This document shows, piece by piece, positions 1 to 8,432 of a DNA stretch of 64,000 nucleotides. The DNA comes from Prevotella sp. MGM1 (GTDB lineage Bacteria > Bacteroidota > Bacteroidia > Bacteroidales > Bacteroidaceae), in the NCBI RefSeq assembly GCF_002933775.1, contig NZ_BEWV01000221.1:1-64000 (forward strand). Direction: 5' to 3'. The translations under genes and the position numbers were made by a program. Position 1 is the stretch's first letter. The number at the start of each line of letters is the position of its first letter. Under the pieces are notes generated by a model. The model did not search any database. It had not been told where the DNA came from and worked only from the letters and a program-made list of their open reading frames with translations.

Positions 1-88
1 ATTAACAAAACAGCATAAACGAATGCTAAAAAGTTGTTGTTTAAGGTGTTTTAACAATACGGCCTGTGCTGTCTTGTCATTTGCCGTA

Positions 89-1159
89 TTATTCCTTGCT
101 TAGCGGGTTCCAGCCCTGCGCTTTGAGCTCAAACTCGTTGTCGTCTCTGGTCACGAGGACAGTTCCAAGGCTTTCTTTGGTGATATGTCCTATCAGTCTT
201 ACATCTTCCAGTGCTTCTATCTTTCCGTAGTCTCCTATCGGCACGGTGAAGAGCAGCTCGTAGTCTTCGCCGCCGTTGAGTGCGCATGTGGTCACGTTCA
301 TGTTCAGTTCCTCGGCCATTACCGCTGTCTGATAGTCTATCGGCAGGTTTTTCTCGAAGATGCGGCATCCGGTGTGGCTTTGCTTGCAGATGTGTATGAG
401 CTCGCTCGAAAGGCCGTCGCTGATATCCATCATGGCCGTAGGGCGGATACCGGCCTCGTGCAGTCGCCTGATGATGTCGCCCCGTGCCTCGGCTTGCAGT
501 TGCCGTTGCAGCAGATATTCTTTGCCGGCAAACTCCGGTTGGAACTGTGCCAGCTCCTTTAATGCCTTTTGATCTCCTTTTTTTCTTGCCTCGTTTACCT
601 GCTGGTAGTATACGCTTTTCTCCCGTTCGAGCAGTTGCAGGCCCATGTATGCCGCTCCAAGGTCGCCCGACACGCACACGAGATCGGTTTCCTTGGCTCC
701 ATTTCTGTATATTATCTCATCTTTGTCGGCTTCTCCGATGCATGTTATACTGATGGCAAGCCCTGTGTATGATGATGTGGTGTCGCCTCCGACAATGTCC
801 ACGTTCCACTTGTCGCACGCCATGCGGAGTCCTTCGTAGAACATCTCCACGTCCTCCACTGTGAACCGTTTGCTCAGCGCGAGGCTCACCGTGAGTTGCC
901 TCGGGGTACCGTTCATGGCGAATATGTCGCTTATGTTCACCATCGCCGACTTGTATCCGAGATGTCTCATGTCGGTGTATGTGAGATCGAAGTGTACTCC
1001 TTCCATGAGCATGTCGGTGGTGATGAGAACTTCTTTGTCGGGATAATGAACAACGGCGCAGTCGTCTCCCACACCGTATTTTGTAGATTCGTTTTTCGGT
1101 TTGATGTCTTTTGTCAGTCTGCTGATGAGGCCGAACTCACCTAATTCTGAGATGTTCAT
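89..1159 (-). CDS. thiL: Thiamine-monophosphate kinase
   Basis: ThiL phosphorylates thiamine monophosphate to thiamine pyrophosphate with ATP, the last step of cofactor synthesis, in the cytosol. The 356-residue product has the normal length and the AIR-synthase-like fold signatures: GVGDD at residues 29-33, TTDMLMEGVHF at 47-57, a central GGDTT, MMDISDGLSSEL in the second half and NGGEDYELLF near the C-terminus; the acidic residues in these motifs bind the metal-ATP complex in the family. It is the last gene of a minus-strand housekeeping block, about 250 bases downstream of the phosphorylase gene, with a hairpin between them, so it may have its own promoter; none was clear. No oddities. The 88 bases beyond its stop hold nothing recognised. 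Confidence 0.95.
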   Translation of the reverse strand: MNISELGEFGLISRLTKDIKPKNESTKYGVGDDCAVVHYPDKEVLITTDMLMEGVHFDLTYTDMRHLGYKSAMVNISDIFAMNGTPRQLTVSLALSKRFTVEDVEMFYEGLRMACDKWNVDIVGGDTTSSYTGLAISITCIGEADKDEIIYRNGAKETDLVCVSGDLGAAYMGLQLLEREKSVYYQQVNEARKKGDQKALKELAQFQPEFAGKEYLLQRQLQAEARGDIIRRLHEAGIRPTAMMDISDGLSSELIHICKQSHTGCRIFEKNLPIDYQTAVMAEELNMNVTTCALNGGEDYELLFTVPIGDYGKIEALEDVRLIGHITKESLGTVLVTRDDNEFELKAQGWNPLSKE

Positions 1160-1337
1160 TCTTTAATTGGGTTGTAATTATACTGTTAATGTTGGACTGT
1201 TTGCTTGTTAATAGCATTCCTGTATATGCGGGTTCGTTTATGCGGCCTGATGTCTTGATATTCCGGTTGCTATGGCATCATGGGCACTGTTTGCCGCGAA
1301 TGTATGGCGGGTGAAATGAAATATTCTGCATAAAGCC

Positions 1338-1393
1338 ATGAATTTTGAACTATGGATGACCGTTGTGTATGTCGTCCATAATTCAAAATTCAT
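1338..1393 (-). terminator. Near-perfect hairpin downstream of the phosphorylase gene
   Basis: Arms 1338-1360 and 1371-1393 are 23 bases each and pair with two mismatches, with a 10-base loop. It lies just past the phosphorylase stop codon on its transcribed strand, but no clean T-run follows. It could be a terminator, an mRNA 3'-end stabiliser or a small mobile palindrome. The rest of 1160-1411 holds no recognisable gene. Confidence 0.5.
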
Positions 1394-1411
1394 AATCGGC
1401 CGGCGTAATTA

Positions 1412-2221
1412 TTACGCCCTGTTTATCATCTCGCGCATGATCTCCGTCATGAGCGGTTGAGCCTTGTTGGCGGCTATCTGCACTTCCTCGTGGCTCACTT
1501 CCACGGGTGTGTCCTCCAGTCCGAGGTCGGTGATGATGCTTATTCCGAAGGTCTTTATGCCGCAATGGTGCGCCACGATGACTTCAGGCACGGTGCTCAT
1601 GCCAACGGCGTCACCGCCCAGCCGGTGATACATCTTGTATTCCGCGGGTGTCTCAAATGTCGGGCCTTGCACTCCCACGTATACGCCGTGAACCACGCGG
1701 ATGCCCTTTTCGGCCGCGATTGCGTCGGCCTCGGCAATGAGTTTGTTGTCGTATGTCTCGTGCATGTCGGGGAAACGGGGACCGGTGGGGAAGTTCTTGC
1801 CGCGCAACGGGTGCTCGGGGAAGAAGTTGATGTGGTCTGTTATAATCATCAGGTCGCCTATCTTGAACTCCGGATTCATGCCGCCCGAGGCGTTGGAGAC
1901 AAACAGTGTCTCGATGCCCAGCTCGTACATCACGCGGATGGGGAACGTCACTTCCTTCATCGAGTAGCCCTCGTAGTAGTGGAAGCGGCCTTCCATGGCC
2001 ATGATGTCCTTGTCGCCGAGCTTTCCGAAGATAAGCCTTCCGGCGTGTCCCTCTACCGTCGACACCGGAAAGTTGGGTATTTCCTGATACGGGAAGTAGT
2101 ATGCGTCAGTTATTTCTGAAGCTAATTGTCCGAGGCCTGTTCCCAGAATGATGGCCGTCTTTGGACTTGTTGTCATCCTTTGCTTTAACCAGGATGCTGT
2201 TTCTTGAATTCTTTCGTACAT
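1412..2221 (-). CDS. Purine-nucleoside phosphorylase
   Basis: This enzyme splits inosine or guanosine with phosphate to the free base and ribose-1-phosphate in purine salvage. The 269-residue product matches the trimeric PNP family over its length: TAIILGTGLG phosphate-binding loop near residue 21, EGRFHYYEG near 77, FVSNASGGMN around 108, then the VYVGVQGPTFET and GMSTVPEVIVA motifs that contact phosphate and base. The start at 2221 is chosen because the residues MYERIQETASWLK fit the usual N-terminus of the Bacteroidota family; a second Met at 2176 is possible. This start lies 116 bases inside the 3' end of lpxK in another frame, implying translational coupling. Confidence 0.93.
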   Translation of the reverse strand: MYERIQETASWLKQRMTTSPKTAIILGTGLGQLASEITDAYYFPYQEIPNFPVSTVEGHAGRLIFGKLGDKDIMAMEGRFHYYEGYSMKEVTFPIRVMYELGIETLFVSNASGGMNPEFKIGDLMIITDHINFFPEHPLRGKNFPTGPRFPDMHETYDNKLIAEADAIAAEKGIRVVHGVYVGVQGPTFETPAEYKMYHRLGGDAVGMSTVPEVIVAHHCGIKTFGISIITDLGLEDTPVEVSHEEVQIAANKAQPLMTEIMREMINRA

Positions 2222-3275
2222 AACCTGTTATATTTTCGTTAAACCGTTCTTCCTGTTCGAGCATGAAGCGCACTTTCACCGGCAGTGCGTAGAGGCTGTT
2301 GCGAACCTCTTCGTCCAGTCCTTCGAGACCTTGAAGTCGCGTCGCGTCTTTCTCGGTGGTGATGATAATCTTCGGTGACGGCAGCCGCTCGAATGCCCTG
2401 TTGATCTTCTCCGCGTCTTTCTTCGTGAACGCATGGTGATCCCTGAACGTGAGCGGTGTGATGCTTCCGGTATGTTCTTTGAGGTCTATCATCATCTGTC
2501 CTGGCGACGCTATACCCGTGAGCAGCAGTATGTTCTCGTCTTTCAGCGTGCCGAGCTGCCTCTCGCCGTTGCCGAATATATGGCGTGGCGAGTCATAGTC
2601 GAGTGTAGTGAAGTACAGATGCTGGTATGGGTAAAGGTTCATAGCCTTTGTGATAACTCTGAACTCCATCGGTTTCAGTCCTTTCGGGCACTTCGTGACG
2701 ATAACGATGTCTGCCCTGTTCTTGCCTGACAGGGGTTCCCGCAGGCGTCCCGCCGGCAACAGTTTGTCGTATATTATCAGTCTGTGATAGTCTACAAGCA
2801 GTATGTTTATACCGGGTTTGACATACCGGTGCTGAAACGCGTCGTCGAGCAATATCACGTCGATGTCTTCCGCTGTGTTGTCGTCTGTAAGCCGATCCAC
2901 ACCGTGGCACCTGTCTTTGTCGACAGCTACGGTTATGTCGGGAAACTTGGTTTTCATCTGGTAAGGCTCGTCTCCGATGTCCCTCACTGTAGAGTCTGCG
3001 CCGGCGAGCACGAAGCCGCGGCTTTTACGTTTGTATCCCCGGCTGAGCACCGCCACGTTAAATCTGTCTTTCAGCAGTCTTACGAGATACTCCACGTGCG
3101 GTGTTTTGCCAGTGCCTCCGATTGTGATGTTGCCCACCGATATCATCGGGATGTCGAAAGCCCTGCTTTTCAATATTCCCACTTCGAACAGTGTATTGCG
3201 CAGTCTTACGGCAGCGCCGTATATCCAACTGAGCGGCAACAGCCGGTAGTTTATCTTTATGAGGTCTCCTTCCAT
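2106..3275 (-). CDS. lpxK: Tetraacyldisaccharide 4'-kinase
   Basis: LpxK adds the 4'-phosphate to the lipid A disaccharide at the cytoplasmic face of the inner membrane. The product has 389 residues. A hydrophobic N-terminal segment is followed by the Walker A loop GNITIGGTGKTP at 48-59 with Lys57, then VLSRGYKRKSRG, GDEPYQMKTKFP and the DDAFQHR motif typical of LpxK. The last 30 or so residues are hydrophilic, rich in Lys/Asn/Ser, and overlap the first 116 bases of the phosphorylase gene. It starts 22 bases after the sppA stop, so the order sppA-lpxK-phosphorylase looks like one transcription unit. Identity is secure; only the reality of the last residues is less so. Confidence 0.93.
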   Translation of the reverse strand: MEGDLIKINYRLLPLSWIYGAAVRLRNTLFEVGILKSRAFDIPMISVGNITIGGTGKTPHVEYLVRLLKDRFNVAVLSRGYKRKSRGFVLAGADSTVRDIGDEPYQMKTKFPDITVAVDKDRCHGVDRLTDDNTAEDIDVILLDDAFQHRYVKPGINILLVDYHRLIIYDKLLPAGRLREPLSGKNRADIVIVTKCPKGLKPMEFRVITKAMNLYPYQHLYFTTLDYDSPRHIFGNGERQLGTLKDENILLLTGIASPGQMMIDLKEHTGSITPLTFRDHHAFTKKDAEKINRAFERLPSPKIIITTEKDATRLQGLEGLDEEVRNSLYALPVKVRFMLEQEERFNENITGYVRKNSRNSILVKAKDDNKSKDGHHSGNRPRTISFRNN

Positions 3276-3297
3276 TTTGTCCTGTGCCGTTTCCGGG

Positions 3298-5070
3298 TTA
3301 TTTCATTACTATCCTGTAAGGCATTCTGGCCTGTATGGCGTTCTGGTTGTTTATGTCTTTGATGAACATAAACGGTGCGTAGAACTCTCCGAGCACGCTC
3401 TTCATTTGCTCGTTGAGATAGTTTCTGCCCGACATTCTTGACACGAACTGATCCATGAAACTCGGAGGTGCCGGATAGCCGGTCGTATGGTATTCGTCGA
3501 GTTTTGCCAGTCGGGCGGCTTTCTTCACAGCCTTGTCAAGACCGCCAAGCTCGTCGACGAGTTTCACTTTCAGTGCGTCGCTGCCTGTCCATACACGTCC
3601 CTGGGCTATTTTCTCCACGGCGTCTACCGACATCTTGCGGCCGTCGGCCACACGTTTGCGGAACAGATTGTATCCGCGGTCTATATATTTGTTGAGATAG
3701 GCTATCTCTTCCTCGTTGAACGGGCGTGCCGGTGTGCCGAAAGCGCTGTGCCGGTTTGTCTTTACCTCATCGAATTTCACTCCGAGCTTGTCGGTCAGCA
3801 GGCCGCTGTAATCAGGGAACATACCGAATATGCCGATGCTTCCCGTGAGTGTCGTCGGCTCTGCATAGATATGGTTTGCGGCGCAGCTCATGTAGTAACC
3901 GCCGGAGGCGGCATATCCTCCCATGGAAACCACCACGGGCTTTTTCTTTTTCAAGTTAACCACCGAGTGCCATATCTGCTCGGATGCGTATGCGCTTCCG
4001 CCGCCTGAGTTGACTCGGATGACTACTGCTTTCACGTCGTCATCGTCGGCGAGCTTGTCAAGATCCCTGCATACGACTTGGGCGTTGATGCAATTCTCGC
4101 TCGACAACCCTCCGGGTGCCATGTCGACGATGTCTCCGTAAGCGTAGTAAACGGCAATATTGTCTCCCTTGTCGCTGTTTTTGCGCTCCACGTTTGCCAT
4201 GTCGCCGAGTGACAGCTGGTTTATAGTCTCATCATTGTCGATGCCGAGCAGTTTTTTTATCTCGACTTTGACCTCGTCCGTGTACATAAGTTTGTCTACG
4301 AGTCTCATGGATATGTAACTCTCCGGCTCGGCCGTCATGATGAGGTTGTCGGCATATTCGTTGAGTTTTTCCGTTGAGACCCTGCGGCTGGCGCTCACGT
4401 CTTTCACCATTGAGTTCCATGTGCCTTGCAGGTATGCGGTCACCTGTTCTCTGTTAGGCTCGCTCATGCCGTCGGCCGTGAGTATTTCGGGGGCGCTTTT
4501 GTATTTGCCTACTTTAGACAGCTGCACCTTTACTCCGAACTTCGCGAGCATGTCTTTCAGAAAGTAAGGCTGTGACGCCAGGCCGTGCCAGTCTATCATT
4601 CCCTGCGGGTTCAGAAATACCTTGTCTGCCACAGAGCATATATAGTATGCGTTTTGGGTATAGCTGTCTCCATATGCCACAATCCACTTGCCGCTCTTTC
4701 GGAAGTCGCTCAACTTGTTGCGTATTGCCTGTGCCGAAGCGGGAGCGTCGGGGGCGAACATGCCGGCCTCGATGTATATTCCTTTAATGTCATTGTTTTC
4801 TTTGGCCTTTTCTATTGCTTCAAGTATGTTGTCAAGCCCGAGGCTTTCTCCTGCGCTGCCCATGATAATGCTCATCGGGTCGTCTTTCGCTCTTTCTTGT
4901 AGGATTCCCGACAGGGAGAGTACAAACACGGAGTTGTCTTTCACTGCCATTGTAGCGCTTCCGGATAGAGCCATGCCTATCAGTGAGAAAATGCAGATGG
5001 CGGTCATCAGCGAGACGGATAGGGCTAAACCGGTAACGGTGGCCAGTGTGTACTTGATGAAATCTTTCAT
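3298..5070 (-). CDS. sppA: Signal peptide peptidase SppA, long (67K) form
   Basis: SppA is an inner-membrane serine protease with a Ser/Lys dyad that degrades cleaved signal peptides. The 590-residue product has the double-length architecture of the 67K type: one N-terminal membrane anchor at about 8-36, an N-terminal S49-like domain carrying the general base Lys191 in GKYKSAPE, and a C-terminal S49 domain carrying the nucleophile Ser389 in YAASGGYYMS; NSGGGSA at 354-360 forms the oxyanion region. Both catalytic residues are present. It leads the block sppA-lpxK-phosphorylase. A promoter-like TATATTTG lies 34 bases upstream of its start. Confidence 0.95.
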   Translation of the reverse strand: MKDFIKYTLATVTGLALSVSLMTAICIFSLIGMALSGSATMAVKDNSVFVLSLSGILQERAKDDPMSIIMGSAGESLGLDNILEAIEKAKENNDIKGIYIEAGMFAPDAPASAQAIRNKLSDFRKSGKWIVAYGDSYTQNAYYICSVADKVFLNPQGMIDWHGLASQPYFLKDMLAKFGVKVQLSKVGKYKSAPEILTADGMSEPNREQVTAYLQGTWNSMVKDVSASRRVSTEKLNEYADNLIMTAEPESYISMRLVDKLMYTDEVKVEIKKLLGIDNDETINQLSLGDMANVERKNSDKGDNIAVYYAYGDIVDMAPGGLSSENCINAQVVCRDLDKLADDDDVKAVVIRVNSGGGSAYASEQIWHSVVNLKKKKPVVVSMGGYAASGGYYMSCAANHIYAEPTTLTGSIGIFGMFPDYSGLLTDKLGVKFDEVKTNRHSAFGTPARPFNEEEIAYLNKYIDRGYNLFRKRVADGRKMSVDAVEKIAQGRVWTGSDALKVKLVDELGGLDKAVKKAARLAKLDEYHTTGYPAPPSFMDQFVSRMSGRNYLNEQMKSVLGEFYAPFMFIKDINNQNAIQARMPYRIVMK

Positions 5071-5103
5071 AATGATATATTTATAGATAAATTACGATTT
5101 TAG

Positions 5104-5111
5104 CAAATATA
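5104..5111 (-). promoter_or_regulatory. Candidate -7 element for sppA
   Basis: On the minus strand this reads TATATTTG, matching the Bacteroidota -7 consensus TAnnTTTG, 34 bases upstream of the sppA start. No good -33 TTTG was seen at the expected distance, so the call is moderate. Confidence 0.45.
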
Positions 5112-5293
5112 ACGCGGATATGGCGAAAGGAGCGTGTCTCCGGTCAATCCGTCTCGTTCGCTGTCGCCGGCCGGTGTCAGGCACATGCTTTATCTTGCAA
5201 AGATACGAATAATCACCGTAATAAACGAAATTATTTTGAATTATTATGACAATGGGAATTGTGACCGTGTTGAAAGGTATGGCAAATGTAAAA

Positions 5294-5680
5294 ATAATGT
5301 CATAAATTTAACGTTTTGTTTTTGGACGAAATAGAACGTGAACGCGATATACAATGCGCTATATGCGATGTGGTTCAAGGGTCGGTGGTATGGGGTGATG
5401 TCACGTTTAGACACCCGTTGGGTTGCATTCGGCCGCTCGTTGTCTTGCAACGGGATACCCGTTACCTCGCGATATGCCGCTGAATGGACTCCAACGGGTA
5501 TCCCGTTGCAAGAAAATAGTGCCCGGCAACCGATGCCAGGAGTGCAGGTTTAGGCGAGGTTTGGTGTATTGTATTGATATTCAGGCTGTTGTGAGGGGAG
5601 TGTGATATTTCGGGAAAATCGGGTCGGGCGGTAGTTTTTTCAAAACGGGTGAGTTTTGAAAGGCTTTTTGTCGGATTTTT
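5294..5680 (+). repeat. Dispersed palindromic element, copy A (about 390 bp)
   Basis: First of four related intergenic elements (others at 19596, 35980 and 52483). The left box (about 5294-5370) carries TAACGTTTTGTTTT then a GAAATAGAA-like stretch and ACGCGATAT. The centre is a palindrome with perfect 21-base arms at 5443-5463 and 5493-5513 built on GCAACGGGATACCCGTT, with further CCCGTTG words just upstream. The right box (about 5620-5680) carries AAAACGGGTGAGTTTTGAAA followed by CTTTTTGT. It sits between the divergent genes sppA and the GH28 gene. No open reading frame with family features is present. It may be a structured RNA, a REP/MITE-like element or a regulatory island; the function is unknown. 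Confidence 0.75.
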
Positions 5681-5882
5681 TGATATCTTTCATGATAGTG
5701 CGTAAGGTGTTTTGCGGATTCATGGAAGAACGGCTTTTTTATGATGGAGAGCTTTGTCCAGTGTGTTGTATTCCCATGTGTTTCTGCCGGAGACTTGTTC
5801 TTTTCCGTATGTGCGTGATTTTCATTTTATTTTGACGCTTCATGCGCTTTGTCGTTTTGAAAAGAAATTATCGGTGTGCCGG

Positions 5883-5915
5883 TTGTCCTTTATTAGGAAA
5901 AAAATATTATCTTTG
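5883..5915 (+). promoter_or_regulatory. Promoter of the GH28 gene and following cluster
   Basis: TATCTTTG at 5908-5915 is an exact match to TAnnTTTG; a TTG at 5883-5885 lies 22 bases upstream, a little further than usual. The GH28 start codon follows 38 bases downstream. The remaining stretch 5681-5882 holds no gene. Confidence 0.6.
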
Positions 5916-5953
5916 CGGTCAGTAAACTAATCAACAAAACAGTATTAAGGAAA

Positions 5954-7303
5954 ATGAATATCAGAATGATTGTCACGTTGTCGCTCGCAGTGATTTGCAC
6001 GGCATCGTTCGCGAAGAAAAAGAAAGTCGAACTTTTCCCTGACGGTACACCTGTTCCCGAGTGGTTCAGTGACACGTCGAAAGTTGACGTGGAGACGCTC
6101 GGCCGTAAGTATGTCATCACCGACTATGGAGTGAAGAATGACTCTACGATAGTGCAGACGGAGCAGATACAGGCCGTGATAGACAAGGCGGCAGCGGCCG
6201 GTGGCGGCGTGGTGGTGATACCGAAAGGAACATTCCTTTCCGGTTCGGTGTTCTTCAAGCAGGGCACGCACCTCTATGTCGAAGAGGGCGGCACACTGAA
6301 AGGCAGCGACCGCATACGCGACTTCAAACTGCTTACCACCCGCATGGAGGGCCAGACACTCAAGTATTTCGCCGCGTTGGTGAACGCCGACGGTGTGGAC
6401 GGTTTCACGATAGCGGGAAAAGGAACTGTCAACGGTAACGGCCGCAATTATTGGGAGGAGTTCTGGATACGCCGCCAGTATAACCGTCAGTGTACCAACC
6501 TCGAAGCCATGCGCCCCAGGCTGGTATACATATCAAACAGCAAGAACGTCACCGTGCAGGATGTGCGCCTCATCAACAGCCCTTTCTGGACAAACCACTT
6601 ATATAAGAGCGAGTATGTGCGCTATCTCGGCTGCTATATTTATGCGCCCAACAGCGGAGTGACACCGGTAGACCCGAAGCGCGGTGCCCCCAGCTCCGAC
6701 GCGATAGACCTCGACGTGTGCAAGAACGTACTCATACACGGATGCTACATGAGCGTGTGCGATGACGCGGTGGTGCTCAAAGGCGGCAAGGGAACTTGGG
6801 CGGACAAAGATCCGAACAACGGTCCGTGCTCGAACATCATCATCCAGGACTGTACATACGGCAAGGTGCACGGATGCCTCACTCTCGGCAGCGAGAGCCT
6901 GCACGACCGTAATGTAATCCTGCGCCGGTGTACCGTGACTCAGGCAAACCGTGTGCTGTGGCTCAAAATGCGTCCTGACACGCCTCAGCATTATGAGTAC
7001 GTGACGGTGGAAGACCTCACGGGAGACTGCAACAGCTTCCTCGTGGTGCGTCCGTGGACACAGTTCTTCAAGCCCGAACAGCGTGACGACATGCCTCTCT
7101 CCACATGCAACAACATAACATTGCGCAATATAAAGATGGACTGCAAGAACTTCTTCGACGTGGGCAAGTCGGACAAATACCGCCTTACGGATTTCACGTT
7201 CGAGAACTGTGACGTGCAAGACAAGAAGAATGCCTTTGACAAGACTGTGATAGAAAACTGCGTGGTGAAGAACTTGAAGATAAACGGCACAGCCGTCAAA
7301 TAA
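5954..7303 (+). CDS. GH28 polygalacturonase-like glycosidase, secreted
   Basis: GH28 enzymes are inverting right-handed beta-helix hydrolases that cut galacturonan or rhamnogalacturonan. The product has 449 residues with an N-terminal signal peptide (about 1-20). An N-terminal pectate-lyase-like lead-in, DYGVKNDS at 57-64, is typical. The catalytic set is visible in slightly altered form: Asp249 in SSDAID, the pair Asp270/Asp271 in VCDDAV, His306 in KVHGCL and Lys338 in LWLKMR. It probably acts in the periplasm or at the surface on pectin fragments, matching the pectin locus at 48-63 kb. The next gene begins only 19 bases after its stop with no terminator, so it may share a transcript with five genes of quite different function. 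Exact substrate cannot be read from sequence. Confidence 0.9.
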   Translation: MNIRMIVTLSLAVICTASFAKKKKVELFPDGTPVPEWFSDTSKVDVETLGRKYVITDYGVKNDSTIVQTEQIQAVIDKAAAAGGGVVVIPKGTFLSGSVFFKQGTHLYVEEGGTLKGSDRIRDFKLLTTRMEGQTLKYFAALVNADGVDGFTIAGKGTVNGNGRNYWEEFWIRRQYNRQCTNLEAMRPRLVYISNSKNVTVQDVRLINSPFWTNHLYKSEYVRYLGCYIYAPNSGVTPVDPKRGAPSSDAIDLDVCKNVLIHGCYMSVCDDAVVLKGGKGTWADKDPNNGPCSNIIIQDCTYGKVHGCLTLGSESLHDRNVILRRCTVTQANRVLWLKMRPDTPQHYEYVTVEDLTGDCNSFLVVRPWTQFFKPEQRDDMPLSTCNNITLRNIKMDCKNFFDVGKSDKYRLTDFTFENCDVQDKKNAFDKTVIENCVVKNLKINGTAVK

Positions 7304-7322
7304 CGGAAATAAAAAACAGGCC

Positions 7323-8432
7323 ATGGACAACAAGAAGATAACCGTGACATCGCCGCTTCTGCCGGAGTTGGAAAGTTTCAGCGAGTCATTGAAAGAGATT
7401 TGGGAAAGTAAGTGGATAACCAACAACGGCGCTTTCCACAAGCGTCTTGAAAGCGCGTTGTGCGAGTATCTCAAAGTACCCTATGTAAGTCTCTTCACCA
7501 ATGGTACGCTTCCGCTCATTACGGCATTGCAGGCCATGCGGGTCACGGGCGAGGTGATAACCTCTCCTTACAGTTTCGTGGCCACGAGCCATTCTCTTTG
7601 GTGGAACGGTATCAAGCCTGTGTTCGTGGACATAGACCCGGCGACGGGAAATATTGATCCGGAGCGGATAGAGGCCGCCATTTCACCGAAGACAACGGCC
7701 ATAATGCCGGTACATGTGTATGGTACGCCATGCGATACCGATGCCATACAGAGCATAGCCGATAAGTATGGACTTCGTGTCATATACGATGCGGCTCATG
7801 CTTTCGGTGTGGAGAAAGACGGGGTGAGCGTGCTGAACGCCGGCGACATGTCGACGCTCAGCTTTCATGCCACCAAGGTTTTCAATACCATTGAGGGGGG
7901 AGCGCTGGTGGTGAGAGACGCCGAGACAAAAAAACGTATCGATTATCTTAAAAATTTCGGATTTGCCAGTGAGACGGAAGTGGTGGCTCCCGGGATAAAC
8001 AGCAAGATGGACGAGATACGCTCGGCCTACGGATTGCTGAACTTGAAACAGGTGGACAGGGCGATAGCGGCACGCCGGAATGTGGCTTTGCAATACCGTG
8101 AGAGGTTGAAAGACGTTGCCGGCCTAAGGTTTTTCAACGACATGCCAGGCGTAAGGCATAATTATTCGTACTTCCCCGTATTTGTGGACGAGAGCGAATA
8201 CGGCATGTCGCGTGATGAGCTGTATTTCAAAATGCGCGATGCCGGAGTGTTCGGCCGACGGTATTTCTATCCGCTCATAAGCACGTTCTCTACCTATCGC
8301 GGCCTTCCTTCTGCTGCACCGTCGAATCTTCCCGAGGCCCACCGCATGGCCGACAGCGTGATATGCCTGCCGATGCACCATGAGCTGGGCGGTGAGGATG
8401 TGGAAAGAATATTATCACTGATAGAAAGATGA
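7323..8432 (+). CDS. DegT/DnrJ/EryC1 family PLP aminotransferase
   Basis: Members transfer an amino group, usually from glutamate, to a keto group on a nucleotide sugar or cyclitol. The 369-residue product has the expected length. FTNGTLPL near 58 binds the PLP phosphate, Asp156 in YDAAHAFG pairs with the ring nitrogen, and Lys185 in FHATKVFNTIEGG is the internal aldimine lysine. It resembles enzymes that make dTDP-4-amino-4,6-dideoxy sugars, but no dehydratase or other sugar-nucleotide gene is next to it. Its stop codon overlaps the following start in an ATGA, showing coupled translation with the ATP-grasp gene. Likely a step in a surface-glycan or small-molecule pathway; the substrate is unknown. 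Confidence 0.88.
   Translation: MDNKKITVTSPLLPELESFSESLKEIWESKWITNNGAFHKRLESALCEYLKVPYVSLFTNGTLPLITALQAMRVTGEVITSPYSFVATSHSLWWNGIKPVFVDIDPATGNIDPERIEAAISPKTTAIMPVHVYGTPCDTDAIQSIADKYGLRVIYDAAHAFGVEKDGVSVLNAGDMSTLSFHATKVFNTIEGGALVVRDAETKKRIDYLKNFGFASETEVVAPGINSKMDEIRSAYGLLNLKQVDRAIAARRNVALQYRERLKDVAGLRFFNDMPGVRHNYSYFPVFVDESEYGMSRDELYFKMRDAGVFGRRYFYPLISTFSTYRGLPSAAPSNLPEAHRMADSVICLPMHHELGGEDVERILSLIER

Noticed and set aside
5443-5513. Palindromes of the repeat family as a possible CRISPR array
   Set aside because: There is no series of equal repeats with unique spacers and no cas gene; the copies are dispersed over 47 kb.
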